Of a stretch of DNA of 64,000 bases, positions 25,798-35,653 are shown piece by piece. Origin of the DNA: Okibacterium sp. HSC-33S16. Lineage in GTDB: Bacteria; Actinomycetota; Actinomycetes; Actinomycetales; Microbacteriaceae. The notes beneath the pieces are model-generated. The model did no database searches. It was given only the letters and a program-made list of their open reading frames with translations, and was not told where the DNA came from. Within the stretch, counting starts at the first letter, position 1. The number at the start of each line of letters is the position of its first letter. The DNA lies in assembly GCF_024171565.1 (NCBI RefSeq), contig NZ_JALJZZ010000001.1:248001-312000 (forward strand), given 5' to 3'. A program made the position numbers and the translations under genes.

Positions 25798-26238
25798 ATG
25801 TTCGACAGCATTCCCGGCGGCTGGATTTTCGGCATCTTTGTGATCGTCGCCATCATCGTGGTGCTCGCGCTCTTTGGGCGTCGACTCGGCAACGTTTTTT
25901 CGGGGCCAGGGGCTCAGGCCCGCTTCGAGACCACCGAGATCCCGCCGCTCGACCCGGAGACGCGCGAGTTCATCGTGCGCGACGATCACACCGGGTCACG
26001 CCTCCAGTTCGCTACGCTTCACACGCGCGGACGGGTGGTTGAGGTTGTCGTCCCCCCGAAGCACCGCAGGAAGGGTGTCGAGGTTGACCTGTTCGAAGCG
26101 GCACTTCCCTCGGCGCCCAACGTGGACCACTGGACCTGGCCGCCGACCACTCCCGACGGTTACGCGGCGCTGCAGATCATTGCCCGCCGAATGCCCGACG
26201 TCACGTTCCTCGACGCAAACGGGACCCGGGTGCTCTGA
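25798..26238 (+). CDS. membrane-anchored hypothetical protein
   Basis: The 146-residue protein has one N-terminal transmembrane helix (GGWIFGIFVIVAIIVVLALFG, residues 7-27) and a soluble domain of about 115 residues with strongly alternating hydrophobic strands (RVVEVVVPPKHRRKGVEVDLFEAAL, YAALQIIARRMPDVTFLDANG). AGGATAA precedes the ATG. It stands between tRNA-Ala and the convergent zinc-ribbon gene. I do not recognise the family. Confidence 0.7.
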   Translation: MFDSIPGGWIFGIFVIVAIIVVLALFGRRLGNVFSGPGAQARFETTEIPPLDPETREFIVRDDHTGSRLQFATLHTRGRVVEVVVPPKHRRKGVEVDLFEAALPSAPNVDHWTWPPTTPDGYAALQIIARRMPDVTFLDANGTRVL

Positions 26239-26244
26239 AGCCCG

Positions 26245-26388
26245 TCACGCGGACGCGACCGGAGTGTCGCAGCGCCAGCAGGCGTCTGCTGACGCGTCGA
26301 CGAGCGCCCCGCAGACGTCACAGACCCGGTTGAGCCAGCAGACGGGCTCACCGGCGCTCTCGTCGTCCTCGAGGTCGTGACCCGTCAT
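26245..26388 (-). CDS. 47-residue zinc ribbon protein coupled to the DUF1801 gene
   Basis: An ATG at 26388 lies one base after the stop of the DUF1801 gene, which suggests translational coupling. The peptide starts with an acidic stretch and ends with VCDVCGALVDASADACWRCDTPV, two CxxC pairs 12 residues apart, typical of a rubredoxin-like or double zinc ribbon. It is too small to be an enzyme; a metal-binding adaptor is the simplest inference. The 3' end is 6 bp from the end of the convergent gene. Confidence 0.65.
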   Translation of the reverse strand: MTGHDLEDDESAGEPVCWLNRVCDVCGALVDASADACWRCDTPVASA

Positions 26389-26389
26389 G

Positions 26390-26815
26390 TCAGGAGTGGG
26401 AGCTGAGTGTTTCTTCGGCGTTCGCGTAGGCGTATGCCACGAGCTCGCGCAGAACATCGGTGTCGATGTCGTCGAGTCGTTTGACGTAGACGCATCCTTT
26501 ACCGAGCGTGTGGGTTCCGAGCGAGGCGAGGAGCTTATCGCTGTTCGGGTGGCCCTGAAGGCCGTAGAAGGTCAACGCGGTCTTGCGCGGAGCGAAGCCG
26601 ACTTTCATGGTGTCGCCCTCGTGTCCCGACGCATAGCGGTAGTGGAACGAACCGAAGCCGATCATCGACGGACCCCAGAGCTTCGGCTGGTCGCCCGTGG
26701 CCTCGGCCATCAGCCGAAGCAGTCGGGCGGCGTCGGCTCGCTTCGCTTCACTCTCGATGGACTCGATGACCGTCTGCGGGTCAGTGTCGTTCTGGGTTGT
26801 TTTGAGGTCGGCCAT
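26390..26815 (-). CDS. DUF1801 domain protein
   Basis: The 141-residue protein fits the DUF1801/YdhG-like fold: SIESEAKRADAARLLRLMAEATGDQPKLWGPSMIGFGSFHYRYASGHEG, MKVGFAPRKTALTFYG and LGTHTLGKGCVYVKRLDDID. This family is cytoplasmic and of unknown biochemical role. It begins a probable two-gene unit with the 47-residue zinc ribbon protein. Confidence 0.9.
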   Translation of the reverse strand: MADLKTTQNDTDPQTVIESIESEAKRADAARLLRLMAEATGDQPKLWGPSMIGFGSFHYRYASGHEGDTMKVGFAPRKTALTFYGLQGHPNSDKLLASLGTHTLGKGCVYVKRLDDIDTDVLRELVAYAYANAEETLSSHS

Positions 26816-26880
26816 GCACTCATGGTGACATCGCCAGCGGTGCCGGTCAACGGGGCCGAATCAGCCGTGGCGTCGGGCGA

Positions 26881-28146
26881 TTAGCTCCCAAAGGCGAGTG
26901 TGGCGACCGTGAAGATCGCCAGCCCGGCAAGTGAGCCGACGACTGTGCCATTGATCCGAATGAACTGCAGGTCCCGACCCACCTGAAGTTCGATCTTCTC
27001 GCTCATTTCCCGTGGGTCCCAGCGCTCGACGGTGTCGGTGATGACACTCGCAATTTCGTGACGGTACGTGTTGACCAGATAAACCGCAGCATCCGTCACC
27101 CACGTGTCGAGCTTCGCGCTCAGGCGAGAGTCGGTCGAGATGCGTGAGCCCAGGTCGGTGATGGTGCGAGCCAACTGGACGCGAAGCCCGCTCTCGGGGT
27201 TGTCCAGTGAATCGATGAGTGCCGCTTTGGTGGTGTCCCAGGTCGACGCGGCAAGCTCTCGAACGCGGGGGCTGTCGAAGATTTCTGCTTTGGCGTTCTC
27301 GAACCGGGCGATCATGAGCGGCTCGTGCTGCAGGTCGGTGGCGATCGTCAGGAGGTAGTTATCGATGGCGAGTCGAGCTGGATCGGATTCGTCGTCTTTC
27401 ATGCGCTGGATGAACGCAAGGGCTTCGCGGTACAGCCGGTCGTCCACGATCTTGTCGAGGAAGGAGGGCACCCAGGACGGGAGCCTCGACGAGACGAGTC
27501 GCGCGAACGCGTCTGGGTTGTTCCTCAGCCAGTCGTCAACGCCGTCGAGGACGAGTCCGACGGCGGCGTGGTGACCACCGGCCGAGACAACGCCCTCGCC
27601 CCAGGCTCCGATCGACTCACTCCAGGGCTGCTCGATGAGGTGGGTTCGCGCGAGCTTCTCCATCACGTCCTGCACATCGGAGTCGGAAAGCAGGGCGAGC
27701 AAACCCTTTGCGCCGACCGAGGCCTCCTCGGCCAGACGTGTGGCGTTCTCGGGCCGCGCCAGCCACGTGCCGAGCTTCCGGCCAATCTGCGCTGATTCGA
27801 GCTTCTGACGGACGACGGGCTCGGAAAGGAAGTTGGACTCGACGAACTCGCCGAGGCTCGCACCGATCTCGTCCTTGCGGCGCCGGATGATCGCGGTATG
27901 CGGGATCTTGAGGCCGAGCGGGTGCCGGAACAGGGCAGTGACCGCGAACCAGTCGGCGATCGCACCGACCATGCCGCCCTCGCTCGCCGCGCGCACCCAG
28001 CCCAGCCAGGGGATCTCGTCCTGGAGGGCGAATGAAATGCAGAAGATCACGGCCATGGCGATCAGCAGGGCCGTCGCGGTGCGCTTCATCGAGACGAGGC
28101 CTCTGCGTCGTTCGATATCCGAGGGCGTGAGGAGCGGGATCGTCAT
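26881..28146 (-). CDS. DUF445 family membrane protein
   Basis: The 421-residue protein shows the DUF445 pattern: two N-terminal hydrophobic segments (about 21-45 and 55-75) with the conserved EGGMVGAIADWFAVTALFRHPLGLKIPHTAII, a long helical soluble middle (EIGASLGEFVESNFL onward) and a C-terminal hydrophobic helix (GSLAGLAIFTVATLAFGS) preceded by ELQVGRDLQFIRINGT. The layout suggests a membrane-bound protein with a large cytoplasmic or coiled part. No function is established. Confidence 0.92.
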   Translation of the reverse strand: MTIPLLTPSDIERRRGLVSMKRTATALLIAMAVIFCISFALQDEIPWLGWVRAASEGGMVGAIADWFAVTALFRHPLGLKIPHTAIIRRRKDEIGASLGEFVESNFLSEPVVRQKLESAQIGRKLGTWLARPENATRLAEEASVGAKGLLALLSDSDVQDVMEKLARTHLIEQPWSESIGAWGEGVVSAGGHHAAVGLVLDGVDDWLRNNPDAFARLVSSRLPSWVPSFLDKIVDDRLYREALAFIQRMKDDESDPARLAIDNYLLTIATDLQHEPLMIARFENAKAEIFDSPRVRELAASTWDTTKAALIDSLDNPESGLRVQLARTITDLGSRISTDSRLSAKLDTWVTDAAVYLVNTYRHEIASVITDTVERWDPREMSEKIELQVGRDLQFIRINGTVVGSLAGLAIFTVATLAFGS

Positions 28147-28182
28147 CCGGCCATGCTACGTCGAGCAGCCGGATTTGCCGGG

Positions 28183-29145
28183 TCAGGCGGGGGAGTCTGG
28201 TGTTTGGTTGTGCGGAGTGGTACGAGAGTGTTCGGGCGGAAGCGGCGGCCGGGGCGGTGCGGATGGTTCCGTGGCCTGGCCTGGGCTGTAGGAGTTGGTG
28301 TCGGCTGGCTGCACGGGCTCTACTGGCGCGGCGCGCCGGCGGCGCAGCCCAAACCAGACGGCAGCAGCCATCAGGCCGAGGAGGATCAGCCAGGGAAGGA
28401 GGATCCCGAGCACAACAAGCAGCCCTGAGAAGAAGGCGACGAGCGACGTGAATCCGACGACGATGCCGCCCCAGAAGTCGCCGGGAGCGGCCCCGGCCAC
28501 GGCAGCAGGGGACTGCACCTCAACCTGCACCGTCGCGTACTCGACAGCATCGGTGAGGGCGTCTCGCTGTGCTTCGAGGCTGTCGAGGTCGGCCTGTCGC
28601 TCGCTGAGTGCGGACTCCAGCTGGATGAGGTCTGCTGTGGTTGAGGCCCGGTCGATGAGCGCGAGAAGGCGGGTGGTCGAGGCGCGGAGGGCGGTGACTC
28701 GAGCGTCAAGATCGATGGCCTGGTCGGTGACGTCCGTCGAGCTCAGCGACGAGTGCCGCAACTCGCCGATCTCCTTGATCGCGGTGAGTGCACTCTCGAG
28801 ACGGTTGGCGGGAATGCGCACCGTCAGCGACCCGGACGCGGGGGTGTCAATGGTGGCGGGGGAGTCGGTGCGGTTGTCGACGCGGCCACCGGCATCCGTC
28901 ACAATCGTCACAATGCGTTCGGTATCTTTCGCGGGATCTGACGAGATCAGGGAGACCGACGCCGTACTCACTACCGAACGATCGGTGTCGCCCGTTTCGG
29001 TGCGAACACCGCCGTCCCCGGGCGAGAGCTGGGCGATGTCGGGCGCCGAGCCACCGGAGGGCCCGCCGCCGGCCGTGCAACCGGCCAAAACGGTGGTCGC
29101 CGCCAGAATCGCGAGAACGGCGGTCAAACGGTGAGCGAGTCTCAT
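28183..29145 (-). CDS. DUF4349 lipoprotein with C-terminal membrane helix
   Basis: The 320-residue protein has a lipoprotein signal peptide (lipobox VLAGC, Cys23), a Gly/Ser/Asp linker, the DUF4349 core (ASVSLISSDPAKDTERIVTIVTDAGGRVDNR, LTVRIPANRLESALTAIKEIGEL, TDQAIDLDARV) with an internal coiled coil (STTADLIQLESALSERQADLDSLEAQRDAL), a C-terminal transmembrane segment (near 240-270) and a Pro-rich tail. It is therefore anchored at both ends on the outer face of the membrane. Function unknown; related proteins lie in cell-envelope or anti-sigma contexts. Confidence 0.88.
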   Translation of the reverse strand: MRLAHRLTAVLAILAATTVLAGCTAGGGPSGGSAPDIAQLSPGDGGVRTETGDTDRSVVSTASVSLISSDPAKDTERIVTIVTDAGGRVDNRTDSPATIDTPASGSLTVRIPANRLESALTAIKEIGELRHSSLSSTDVTDQAIDLDARVTALRASTTRLLALIDRASTTADLIQLESALSERQADLDSLEAQRDALTDAVEYATVQVEVQSPAAVAGAAPGDFWGGIVVGFTSLVAFFSGLLVVLGILLPWLILLGLMAAAVWFGLRRRRAAPVEPVQPADTNSYSPGQATEPSAPPRPPLPPEHSRTTPHNQTPDSPA

Positions 29146-29261
29146 GGGCTCACTCTAGGAGGCGGCATGCGCGGGTGGACCGGCGGGAGCTCACGGAACG
29201 ATCACGATTGACGGATGCCTGTGGCGCCAGCAGGTGCTGATGGTGAGTGTCCCTCAGTTAC

Positions 29262-29282
29262 GGGGTACCCCCTTGGGGGGGT
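29262..29282 (+). promoter_or_regulatory. candidate CsoR-type operator
   Basis: TACCCCC-TT-GGGGGGGT at 29266-29282, overlapping GGGGTACCCC at 29262-29271, resembles the G/C-tract palindromes bound by copper-sensing CsoR repressors. It lies about 125 bp upstream of the FMN reductase gene. It has no loop, so it is not a hairpin terminator in itself. Confidence 0.35.
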
Positions 29283-29404
29283 TGAGTTCTGACGAGACGA
29301 GGCCATGCTAGGTACCAACACAGGCGGCCTGCCCCTCCGCTCGTGACCCCCGACCCTCGCGAGGACTGCTGCCCCCAGTTGTTCGCCGTTGCAGGAGTTA
29401 CCCG

Positions 29405-30013
29405 ATGCTGGAATCATCCGATACTGGACCCTCGAACTCGCGCCCGATCCGACTCATGGTGGTCGTTGGAAGCGTGAGGCCGGGTCGCGCAGGTCTATCC
29501 GTTGCGCTGTGGGTGCACGAGCACACCACTCAAGTGGGCGGGTTCGACATCGACTTCGTTGACCTTGCTGAACTGAACCTTCCGTTCATGAATGAGCCGA
29601 AGCATCCGAAATTCCAGGAGTACCGCTATCGGCACACCATCGCCTGGGCCGAGCGGGTCGCTGCGGCCGATGGATTTCTCTTTGTGACGCCTGAGTACAA
29701 CTACAGCTATTCACCAGCGCTCAAGAACGCACTCGACTACCTGCACTACGAGTGGGCCGGAAAGCCTGTCGGGTTGGTCAGCTACGGAGGGCTCGCCGGC
29801 GGGACCCGCGGCGTTGCTGCCCTGCAGCCGGTTCTCTCGGCGCTCAAGATGTCAGGCGTCGGCTCGAACGTCGAGATTCCGTATGTCTCACGCCAGATTG
29901 ACGACGGCTTCTTCCAGCCGAGCGAGCGTCAGGTGGAGAAGCTGACGCGCATGCTCGGTCGGATCTCAGCGTCGACGCAGGGCACGCCGAGCGGGGTCCT
30001 CGTCGAGGTGTGA
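29405..30013 (+). CDS. NAD(P)H-dependent FMN reductase family protein
   Basis: The 202-residue flavodoxin-like protein has VVVGSVRPGRAGLSVALWV (flavin phosphate loop), LPFMNEPKHPKFQEYRYRHT, FVTPEYNYSYSPALKNALDYLHYEW (family hallmark) and GLVSYGGLAGGTRG. It probably binds FMN and reduces flavins, quinones or chromate-like acceptors with NAD(P)H. AGGAG precedes the ATG at 29405. A G/C-tract palindrome like a CsoR operator lies upstream. Confidence 0.9.
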   Translation: MLESSDTGPSNSRPIRLMVVVGSVRPGRAGLSVALWVHEHTTQVGGFDIDFVDLAELNLPFMNEPKHPKFQEYRYRHTIAWAERVAAADGFLFVTPEYNYSYSPALKNALDYLHYEWAGKPVGLVSYGGLAGGTRGVAALQPVLSALKMSGVGSNVEIPYVSRQIDDGFFQPSERQVEKLTRMLGRISASTQGTPSGVLVEV

Positions 30014-30039
30014 TTGGCCCGGGCTTCGCACCGTGCTAG

Positions 30040-31254
30040 CTAGCCTTCCGAGGGCTGGATCTGGATCGGTTCGGTGTCTGGGATCGGACTGGCGTCCCGG
30101 CCGCGAAGGTCGGGGTGCCAGCGCTTGCCGAACGTGGGAACCAGGACGCCGACAAATGCGAGAGCGGTCGCCGCCCAGAATGCACCGATCGCGCCGTTGG
30201 CATCGATCAGGATGCCGGCGACAGCGGAACCGAGCGCCGCGCCGATGAGCTGACCGGTTCCCATCCAGCCGTAGGCCTCGGCGGTGTCACTGAACTTCAC
30301 ACTCGCGCTCACCATGGCGAAGAGCACGGTCAGCGCCGGCGCGATTCCGATACCGGCGACAAAGAGCACGATGGACAGCGCCACGGCGCCGTCGACGAAG
30401 CAGGCGAGCCCCATGCCGAAGAAGACGATGAACATGCGCCGAGCGAGCGCCCACGGACCAATGCCGATGTGACCCAGCGCCAGTCCACCCGCGAGGCTGC
30501 CGAGCGAGAAGATGCCGAGCACGATTCCTGCCTCGAGGCCGTCATGGCCAAACGTCGCCACAACACCGGCTTCAAGTGCCGATGTGGCACCGATCAGCAG
30601 GAACCCGACCACGGTGGCGAGCAGGACGGGCGGGCGCTTGAGCACCTGGCCGAGCTTGCGCTTGCTGCGCGGAATGCGAACCCGACCAACCTCAGGAGAG
30701 GCGATGAACCAGGTCCCACCGATCGCCAGGATGACGACGGCCGTGAGGATTCCCCACTCGGTGCCGACCTGGGTGGAGATGAAGGTTGTGATGACCGGAC
30801 CGAGAACCCAAATGATCTCCTGTGCACTGGCGTCGAGAGAGAACAGGGGAGTGAGCTGCTTGGAGTTGACCATCTTGGGGTAAATGGTGCGAACGGCGGG
30901 CTGCACGGGCGGGGTCGAGAGCCCGGCCACCAGTGAGAAAGCCATGTACCACGGAACGCTCATCTCGACGAGGGCGACCGTCGTCACGCTGGCGGCACAG
31001 ACGATTACGGTGAGGATGAGCACGGGGCGCATTCCCCAGATGCCCATCCACCGGCTGGTGAGTGGTCCGGCGATTGCTTGCCCGACGCTCGATGCTGCGA
31101 GAACCAGTCCGGCCGCCGCATAGGACCCGGTGACCTGCTCAACGTGCAAAAGAAAAGCGAGCGACAGCATCCCGAACGGAAAACGGGCGATGAGCTGGGC
31201 GAGGATGATTCGAGCGACGCCGGTAGTTTTCAGCAGGCTCGAATATGCACTCAT
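30040..31254 (-). CDS. MFS transporter
   Basis: From the ATG at 31254 this encodes 404 residues with about twelve hydrophobic helices, a cytoplasmic loop at the middle (SPEVGRVRIPRSKRKLGQVLKRP) and DUF-like MFS signatures (GPLTSRWMGIWGMRP between helices 2 and 3). It should be a proton-coupled exporter or importer; the substrate cannot be read from the sequence. I prefer 31254 over the in-frame ATG at 31281 because a -10 element lies 7 nt before it and the extra nine residues look unlike an MFS N terminus. Confidence 0.85.
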   Translation of the reverse strand: MSAYSSLLKTTGVARIILAQLIARFPFGMLSLAFLLHVEQVTGSYAAAGLVLAASSVGQAIAGPLTSRWMGIWGMRPVLILTVIVCAASVTTVALVEMSVPWYMAFSLVAGLSTPPVQPAVRTIYPKMVNSKQLTPLFSLDASAQEIIWVLGPVITTFISTQVGTEWGILTAVVILAIGGTWFIASPEVGRVRIPRSKRKLGQVLKRPPVLLATVVGFLLIGATSALEAGVVATFGHDGLEAGIVLGIFSLGSLAGGLALGHIGIGPWALARRMFIVFFGMGLACFVDGAVALSIVLFVAGIGIAPALTVLFAMVSASVKFSDTAEAYGWMGTGQLIGAALGSAVAGILIDANGAIGAFWAATALAFVGVLVPTFGKRWHPDLRGRDASPIPDTEPIQIQPSEG

Positions 31255-31267
31255 AAAGTCAATTGTA
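31255..31267 (-). promoter_or_regulatory. leaderless-type -10 element of the MFS gene
   Basis: On the minus strand TACAAT occupies 31267-31262, seven nt before the ATG at 31254. No Shine-Dalgarno is present. Confidence 0.5.
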
Positions 31268-31281
31268 TTGATCGGTTTCAT

Positions 31282-31644
31282 GCGTACGGTTCGATCAGCG
31301 GATGCCTCGGCGCGGCAATGCAGACGACACGCCCTGTGGACAAAATCGGAAAGAAATTAATGTCGGTGGCTGCATTTAGCGTGGCCCTTGTGGAGAACTC
31401 ATCGCGAGTCGTTGTGCATGGGCGGAATTGCCGCGTTTTCGCTCTCCCGAGGGTGTGGAGAAAAGGGTGGAGAGATGGTGGATAAGGGAAGAAAACAGTG
31501 GAATTGCTTGTTGATAACTACAGGCATGTAACTACTAGTGGTTGGGGTGCTCCCCAAAGCGACCAACTATATGTAGTATTGGACCACCGGCAGGCACTGC
31601 CGAGAAAAACATCGAAATCTTTCCCAGGAAGGGGCCTACGTCAG
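31282..31644 (+). promoter_or_regulatory. nrdHIEF control region: DnaA-box-like cluster and NrdR boxes
   Basis: Four 9-mers close to the DnaA box lie in the same orientation: TGTGGACAA at 31335 (the reverse complement of the actinobacterial TTGTCCACA), TGTGGAGAA at 31389 and 31454, and GGTGGATAA at 31477. Downstream come two NrdR-box-like sites, 31529-31544 (weaker) and 31564-31579 (core CTATATGTAGT, strong), about 35 bp apart. A possible promoter TTGATA (31511-31516) / TACTAG (31533-31538) overlaps the first box. nrdH begins at 31645 after AGGAAGG. Confidence 0.55.
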
Positions 31645-31878
31645 ATGACAATTACGGTCTACACCAAGCCTTCATGCGTGCAGTGCACTGCGACCTACCG
31701 CGCCCTCGACAACAAGGGTATCGAGTACAAGGTCCTCGACCTTTCTGAAGACGAAAGCGCCCTCGAAGCCGTCAAGGCTCTCGGCTACCTTCAGGCTCCG
31801 GTCGTCATCACCGACGAAGACCACTGGTCTGGCTTCCGTCCCGACAAGATCAACGAGCTGGCTTCTCGCCTCTCCTAA
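31645..31878 (+). CDS. nrdH: glutaredoxin-like protein NrdH
   Basis: The 77-residue redoxin has [20 protein letters not shown] with the NrdH-type CxxC (Cys11/Cys14) and the C-terminal FRPDKI with SGFRPD, the signature that distinguishes NrdH from glutaredoxins. It passes electrons from thioredoxin reductase to the class Ib ribonucleotide reductase NrdE. The open frame extends upstream to 31498, but the ATG at 31645 gives the standard length. First gene of nrdHIEF. Confidence 0.95.
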   Translation: MTITVYTKPSCVQCTATYRALDNKGIEYKVLDLSEDESALEAVKALGYLQAPVVITDEDHWSGFRPDKINELASRLS

Positions 31879-31943
31879 TTTCAACAGTTCGCGATCGCCG
31901 TGCCGTTCGCGGCAGGCAAACTCTCGATCAACTGGGGCGTGAC

Positions 31944-32345
31944 ATGGCGAAGCTGGTGTATTTCTCCAGCATCTCTGGCAACACACAGCGATTCGTTCGC
32001 AAGTTGAATGTTCCCGCCGATCGAATTCCGCTCTACGCGACGGAACCGCACCTGACGGTCACCGAACCGTACATTCTCGTCACGCCGACCTATGGCGGGG
32101 GAGACGGTAAGGGAGCGGTTCCCAAGCAGGTGATCCGGTTTCTCAACGATGAGAACAACCGGGGCCTTCTGCGCGGGGTGATCGCTGCGGGCAACACCAA
32201 CTTTGGCTCGGCGTACGGGCTTGCCGGGGATGTTATCTCCGCCAAGTGTAAAGTGCCGAACCTCTATCGATTTGAAGTATTCGGAACACCGGACGACGTG
32301 CGTGTCGTTCACGAGGGATTGGAATCATTTTGGCTGGAACAGTAG
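31944..32345 (+). CDS. nrdI: NrdI flavodoxin-like protein
   Basis: The 133-residue protein has the NrdI core [42 protein letters not shown] and [22 protein letters not shown]. It binds FMN and supplies the oxidant that assembles the dimanganese-tyrosyl cofactor of NrdF. It lies between nrdH and nrdE, and its last codons overlap the nrdE start. Confidence 0.96.
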   Translation: MAKLVYFSSISGNTQRFVRKLNVPADRIPLYATEPHLTVTEPYILVTPTYGGGDGKGAVPKQVIRFLNDENNRGLLRGVIAAGNTNFGSAYGLAGDVISAKCKVPNLYRFEVFGTPDDVRVVHEGLESFWLEQ

Positions 32346-34477
32346 TAACCGAGGTCCCCATGGACACCGGGATGGACTACCACTCGCTCAATGCGATGCT
32401 CAACCTGTACGGCCCGAACGGTGAAATCCAGTTCGACAAAGACCGTGAAGCCGCGCGGGAGTTCTTTCTCCAGCACGTCAATCAGAACACCGTCTTCTTC
32501 CACTCGCTGCGCGAGCGCCTCGACTACCTGGTTGAGAAGGAGTACTACGAAAAGGCCGTTATCGACGCCTACTCGTTCGACTTCATCCAGAGCCTCAACG
32601 ATCTGGCCTACTCGAAGAAGTTCCGGTTCCAGACCTTCCTCGGCGCGTTCAAGTACTACACCTCGTACACGCTGAAGACGTTCGACGGCAAGCGTTACCT
32701 CGAGCGCTTCGAAGACCGCGTTGTCATGACAGCGCTCGGTCTGGCCCAGGGCGATGAGAAGCTTGCTGTCGCCCTCGTCGAAGAGATCATCGCCGGTCGA
32801 TTCCAGCCCGCAACGCCCACCTTCCTCAACTCGGGCAAGGCACAGCGTGGAGAACTCGTCTCGTGCTTCCTGCTCCGTATCGAAGACAACATGGAGTCGA
32901 TCTCGCGCGGCATTAACTCGTCGCTGCAGCTCTCCAAGCGCGGCGGCGGTGTCGCACTGCTTCTCTCCAACATTCGTGAGGCCGGCGCGCCGATCAAGCA
33001 GATCGAGAACCAGTCGAGCGGCATCATTCCCGTGATGAAGCTCCTGGAAGACTCCTTCAGCTACGCCAACCAGCTCGGTGCTCGCCAGGGTGCCGGTGCT
33101 GTGTATCTGCAGGCGCACCACCCCGACATCATGCGGTTCCTCGACACGAAGCGTGAGAACGCCGACGAGAAGATCCGTATCAAGACGTTGTCGCTCGGTG
33201 TTGTTGTTCCCGACATCACCTTCGAGCTCGCCAAGAAGGGCGAGGACATGTATCTGTTCTCGCCGTATGACGTCGAGAAGGTCTACGGAGTCCCGTTCGG
33301 CGACATCTCGGTGACCGAGAAGTACTACGAAATGGTCGACGACTCCCGGATCAAGAAGACCAAGATCAAGGCGCGCGATTTCTTCCAGACGCTCGCCGAG
33401 ATTCAGTTTGAGTCCGGCTACCCGTACATCATGTTCGAAGACACCGTGAACAAGGCGAACCCGATCGAGGGGCGCGTCAACATGTCGAACCTCTGCTCGG
33501 AGATCCTCCAGGTCAACACGCCGACCACCTACAACGCTGACCTGTCATACGACGTCATCGGTAAGGACATCTCCTGCAACCTCGGTTCGATGAACATCGC
33601 ACTGTCGATGGACTCGCCCGACTTCGGTCTGACCGTGGAGACCGCGATCCGCGGCCTCAGCTCGGTCTCTGACCAGAGCCACATCCAGTCGGTTCGGTCG
33701 ATCGAGGACGGCAACGACAAGTCGCACGCCATCGGCCTCGGCCAGATGAACCTGCACGGCTACCTCGCTCGTGAGCGCATCTACTACGGCTCCGAAGAGG
33801 GCATCGACTTTACGAACATCTACTTCTACACGGTGCTCTACCACGCACTGCGCGCATCCAACCGGATCGCGATTGAGCGTGGAACGGCGTTCGACGGATT
33901 CGCCAACTCGACCTACGCGTCCGGTGAGTTCTTCAACAAGTACACCGACCAGGTGTGGGAGCCCGCAACGGCCCGCGTAGCTGAGCTGTTCGCGAACTCA
34001 GCCGTTTCGATTCCGACGCAGGCCGACTGGGCTGCGCTGAAGGCATCCGTTATGGAATTCGGTATCTATAACCAGAACCTGCAGGCTGTACCGCCGACCG
34101 GATCGATCTCGTACATCAACAACTCGACGTCGTCGATCCACCCGATCGCGTCGAAGATCGAGATCCGCAAGGAAGGCAAGCTCGGCCGCGTCTACTACCC
34201 GGCGCCGTTCATGACGAACGACAACCTGGACTACTACCAGGACGCGTACGAGATCGGTGCTGAGAAGATCATCGACACCTACGCGGCTGCAACGCAGCAC
34301 GTTGACCAGGGCCTGTCGCTCACGCTGTTCTTCAAGGACACCGCGACCACTCGTGACATCAACAAAGCTCAGATCTACGCATGGCGCAAGGGCATCAAGA
34401 CGATCTACTACATCCGTCTGCGCCAGCTCGCGCTCGAGGGCACCGAGGTTGACGGCTGCGTCAGCTGCATGCTCTAA
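32330..34477 (+). CDS. nrdE: class Ib ribonucleoside-diphosphate reductase, alpha subunit
   Basis: The 715-residue catalytic subunit reduces NDPs to dNDPs. It has the class Ib core ([14 protein letters not shown], then [11 protein letters not shown]), active-site cysteines in [19 protein letters not shown], the NLCSEI segment, the [11 protein letters not shown] loop and a C-terminal VDGCVSCML redox pair. No N-terminal ATP cone is present, as usual for NrdE. The longest frame starts at a TTG at 32330 that overlaps nrdI by 16 bp; ATG codons at 32360 and 32372 are alternatives and the family usually begins near the latter. Confidence 0.95.
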   Translation: MAGTVVTEVPMDTGMDYHSLNAMLNLYGPNGEIQFDKDREAAREFFLQHVNQNTVFFHSLRERLDYLVEKEYYEKAVIDAYSFDFIQSLNDLAYSKKFRFQTFLGAFKYYTSYTLKTFDGKRYLERFEDRVVMTALGLAQGDEKLAVALVEEIIAGRFQPATPTFLNSGKAQRGELVSCFLLRIEDNMESISRGINSSLQLSKRGGGVALLLSNIREAGAPIKQIENQSSGIIPVMKLLEDSFSYANQLGARQGAGAVYLQAHHPDIMRFLDTKRENADEKIRIKTLSLGVVVPDITFELAKKGEDMYLFSPYDVEKVYGVPFGDISVTEKYYEMVDDSRIKKTKIKARDFFQTLAEIQFESGYPYIMFEDTVNKANPIEGRVNMSNLCSEILQVNTPTTYNADLSYDVIGKDISCNLGSMNIALSMDSPDFGLTVETAIRGLSSVSDQSHIQSVRSIEDGNDKSHAIGLGQMNLHGYLARERIYYGSEEGIDFTNIYFYTVLYHALRASNRIAIERGTAFDGFANSTYASGEFFNKYTDQVWEPATARVAELFANSAVSIPTQADWAALKASVMEFGIYNQNLQAVPPTGSISYINNSTSSIHPIASKIEIRKEGKLGRVYYPAPFMTNDNLDYYQDAYEIGAEKIIDTYAAATQHVDQGLSLTLFFKDTATTRDINKAQIYAWRKGIKTIYYIRLRQLALEGTEVDGCVSCML

Positions 34478-35482
<1,005 letters not shown>

Positions 35483-35495
35483 CTCGACTGAGTTC

Positions 35496-35537
35496 GAGAA
35501 GGGCGGCGAGCAACTGAGGTTGCTCGCCGCCCTTCTC
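35496..35537 (+). terminator. terminator of the nrdHIEF operon
   Basis: A perfect 19-bp stem (35496-35514 with 35519-35537) closes on TGAG and is followed by TTGT, 13 bp after the nrdF stop. Confidence 0.92.
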
Positions 35538-35653
35538 TTGTGGTCGATCGCAGGCTCGATTTTCACGGAGGTGGTAGGCCACCATAAGTTCCATCGCTCG
35601 TTGAAGCTGTGGGAGGGAATGCGAGTGCCACCGATCCCAACCCTCAGGGCCGC

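Noticed and set aside
31282-31500. Replication origin at the DnaA-box-like cluster
   Set aside because: Only four boxes, no dnaA/dnaN/rpmH genes and no AT-rich unwinding region; a regulatory role at nrdHIEF fits better.
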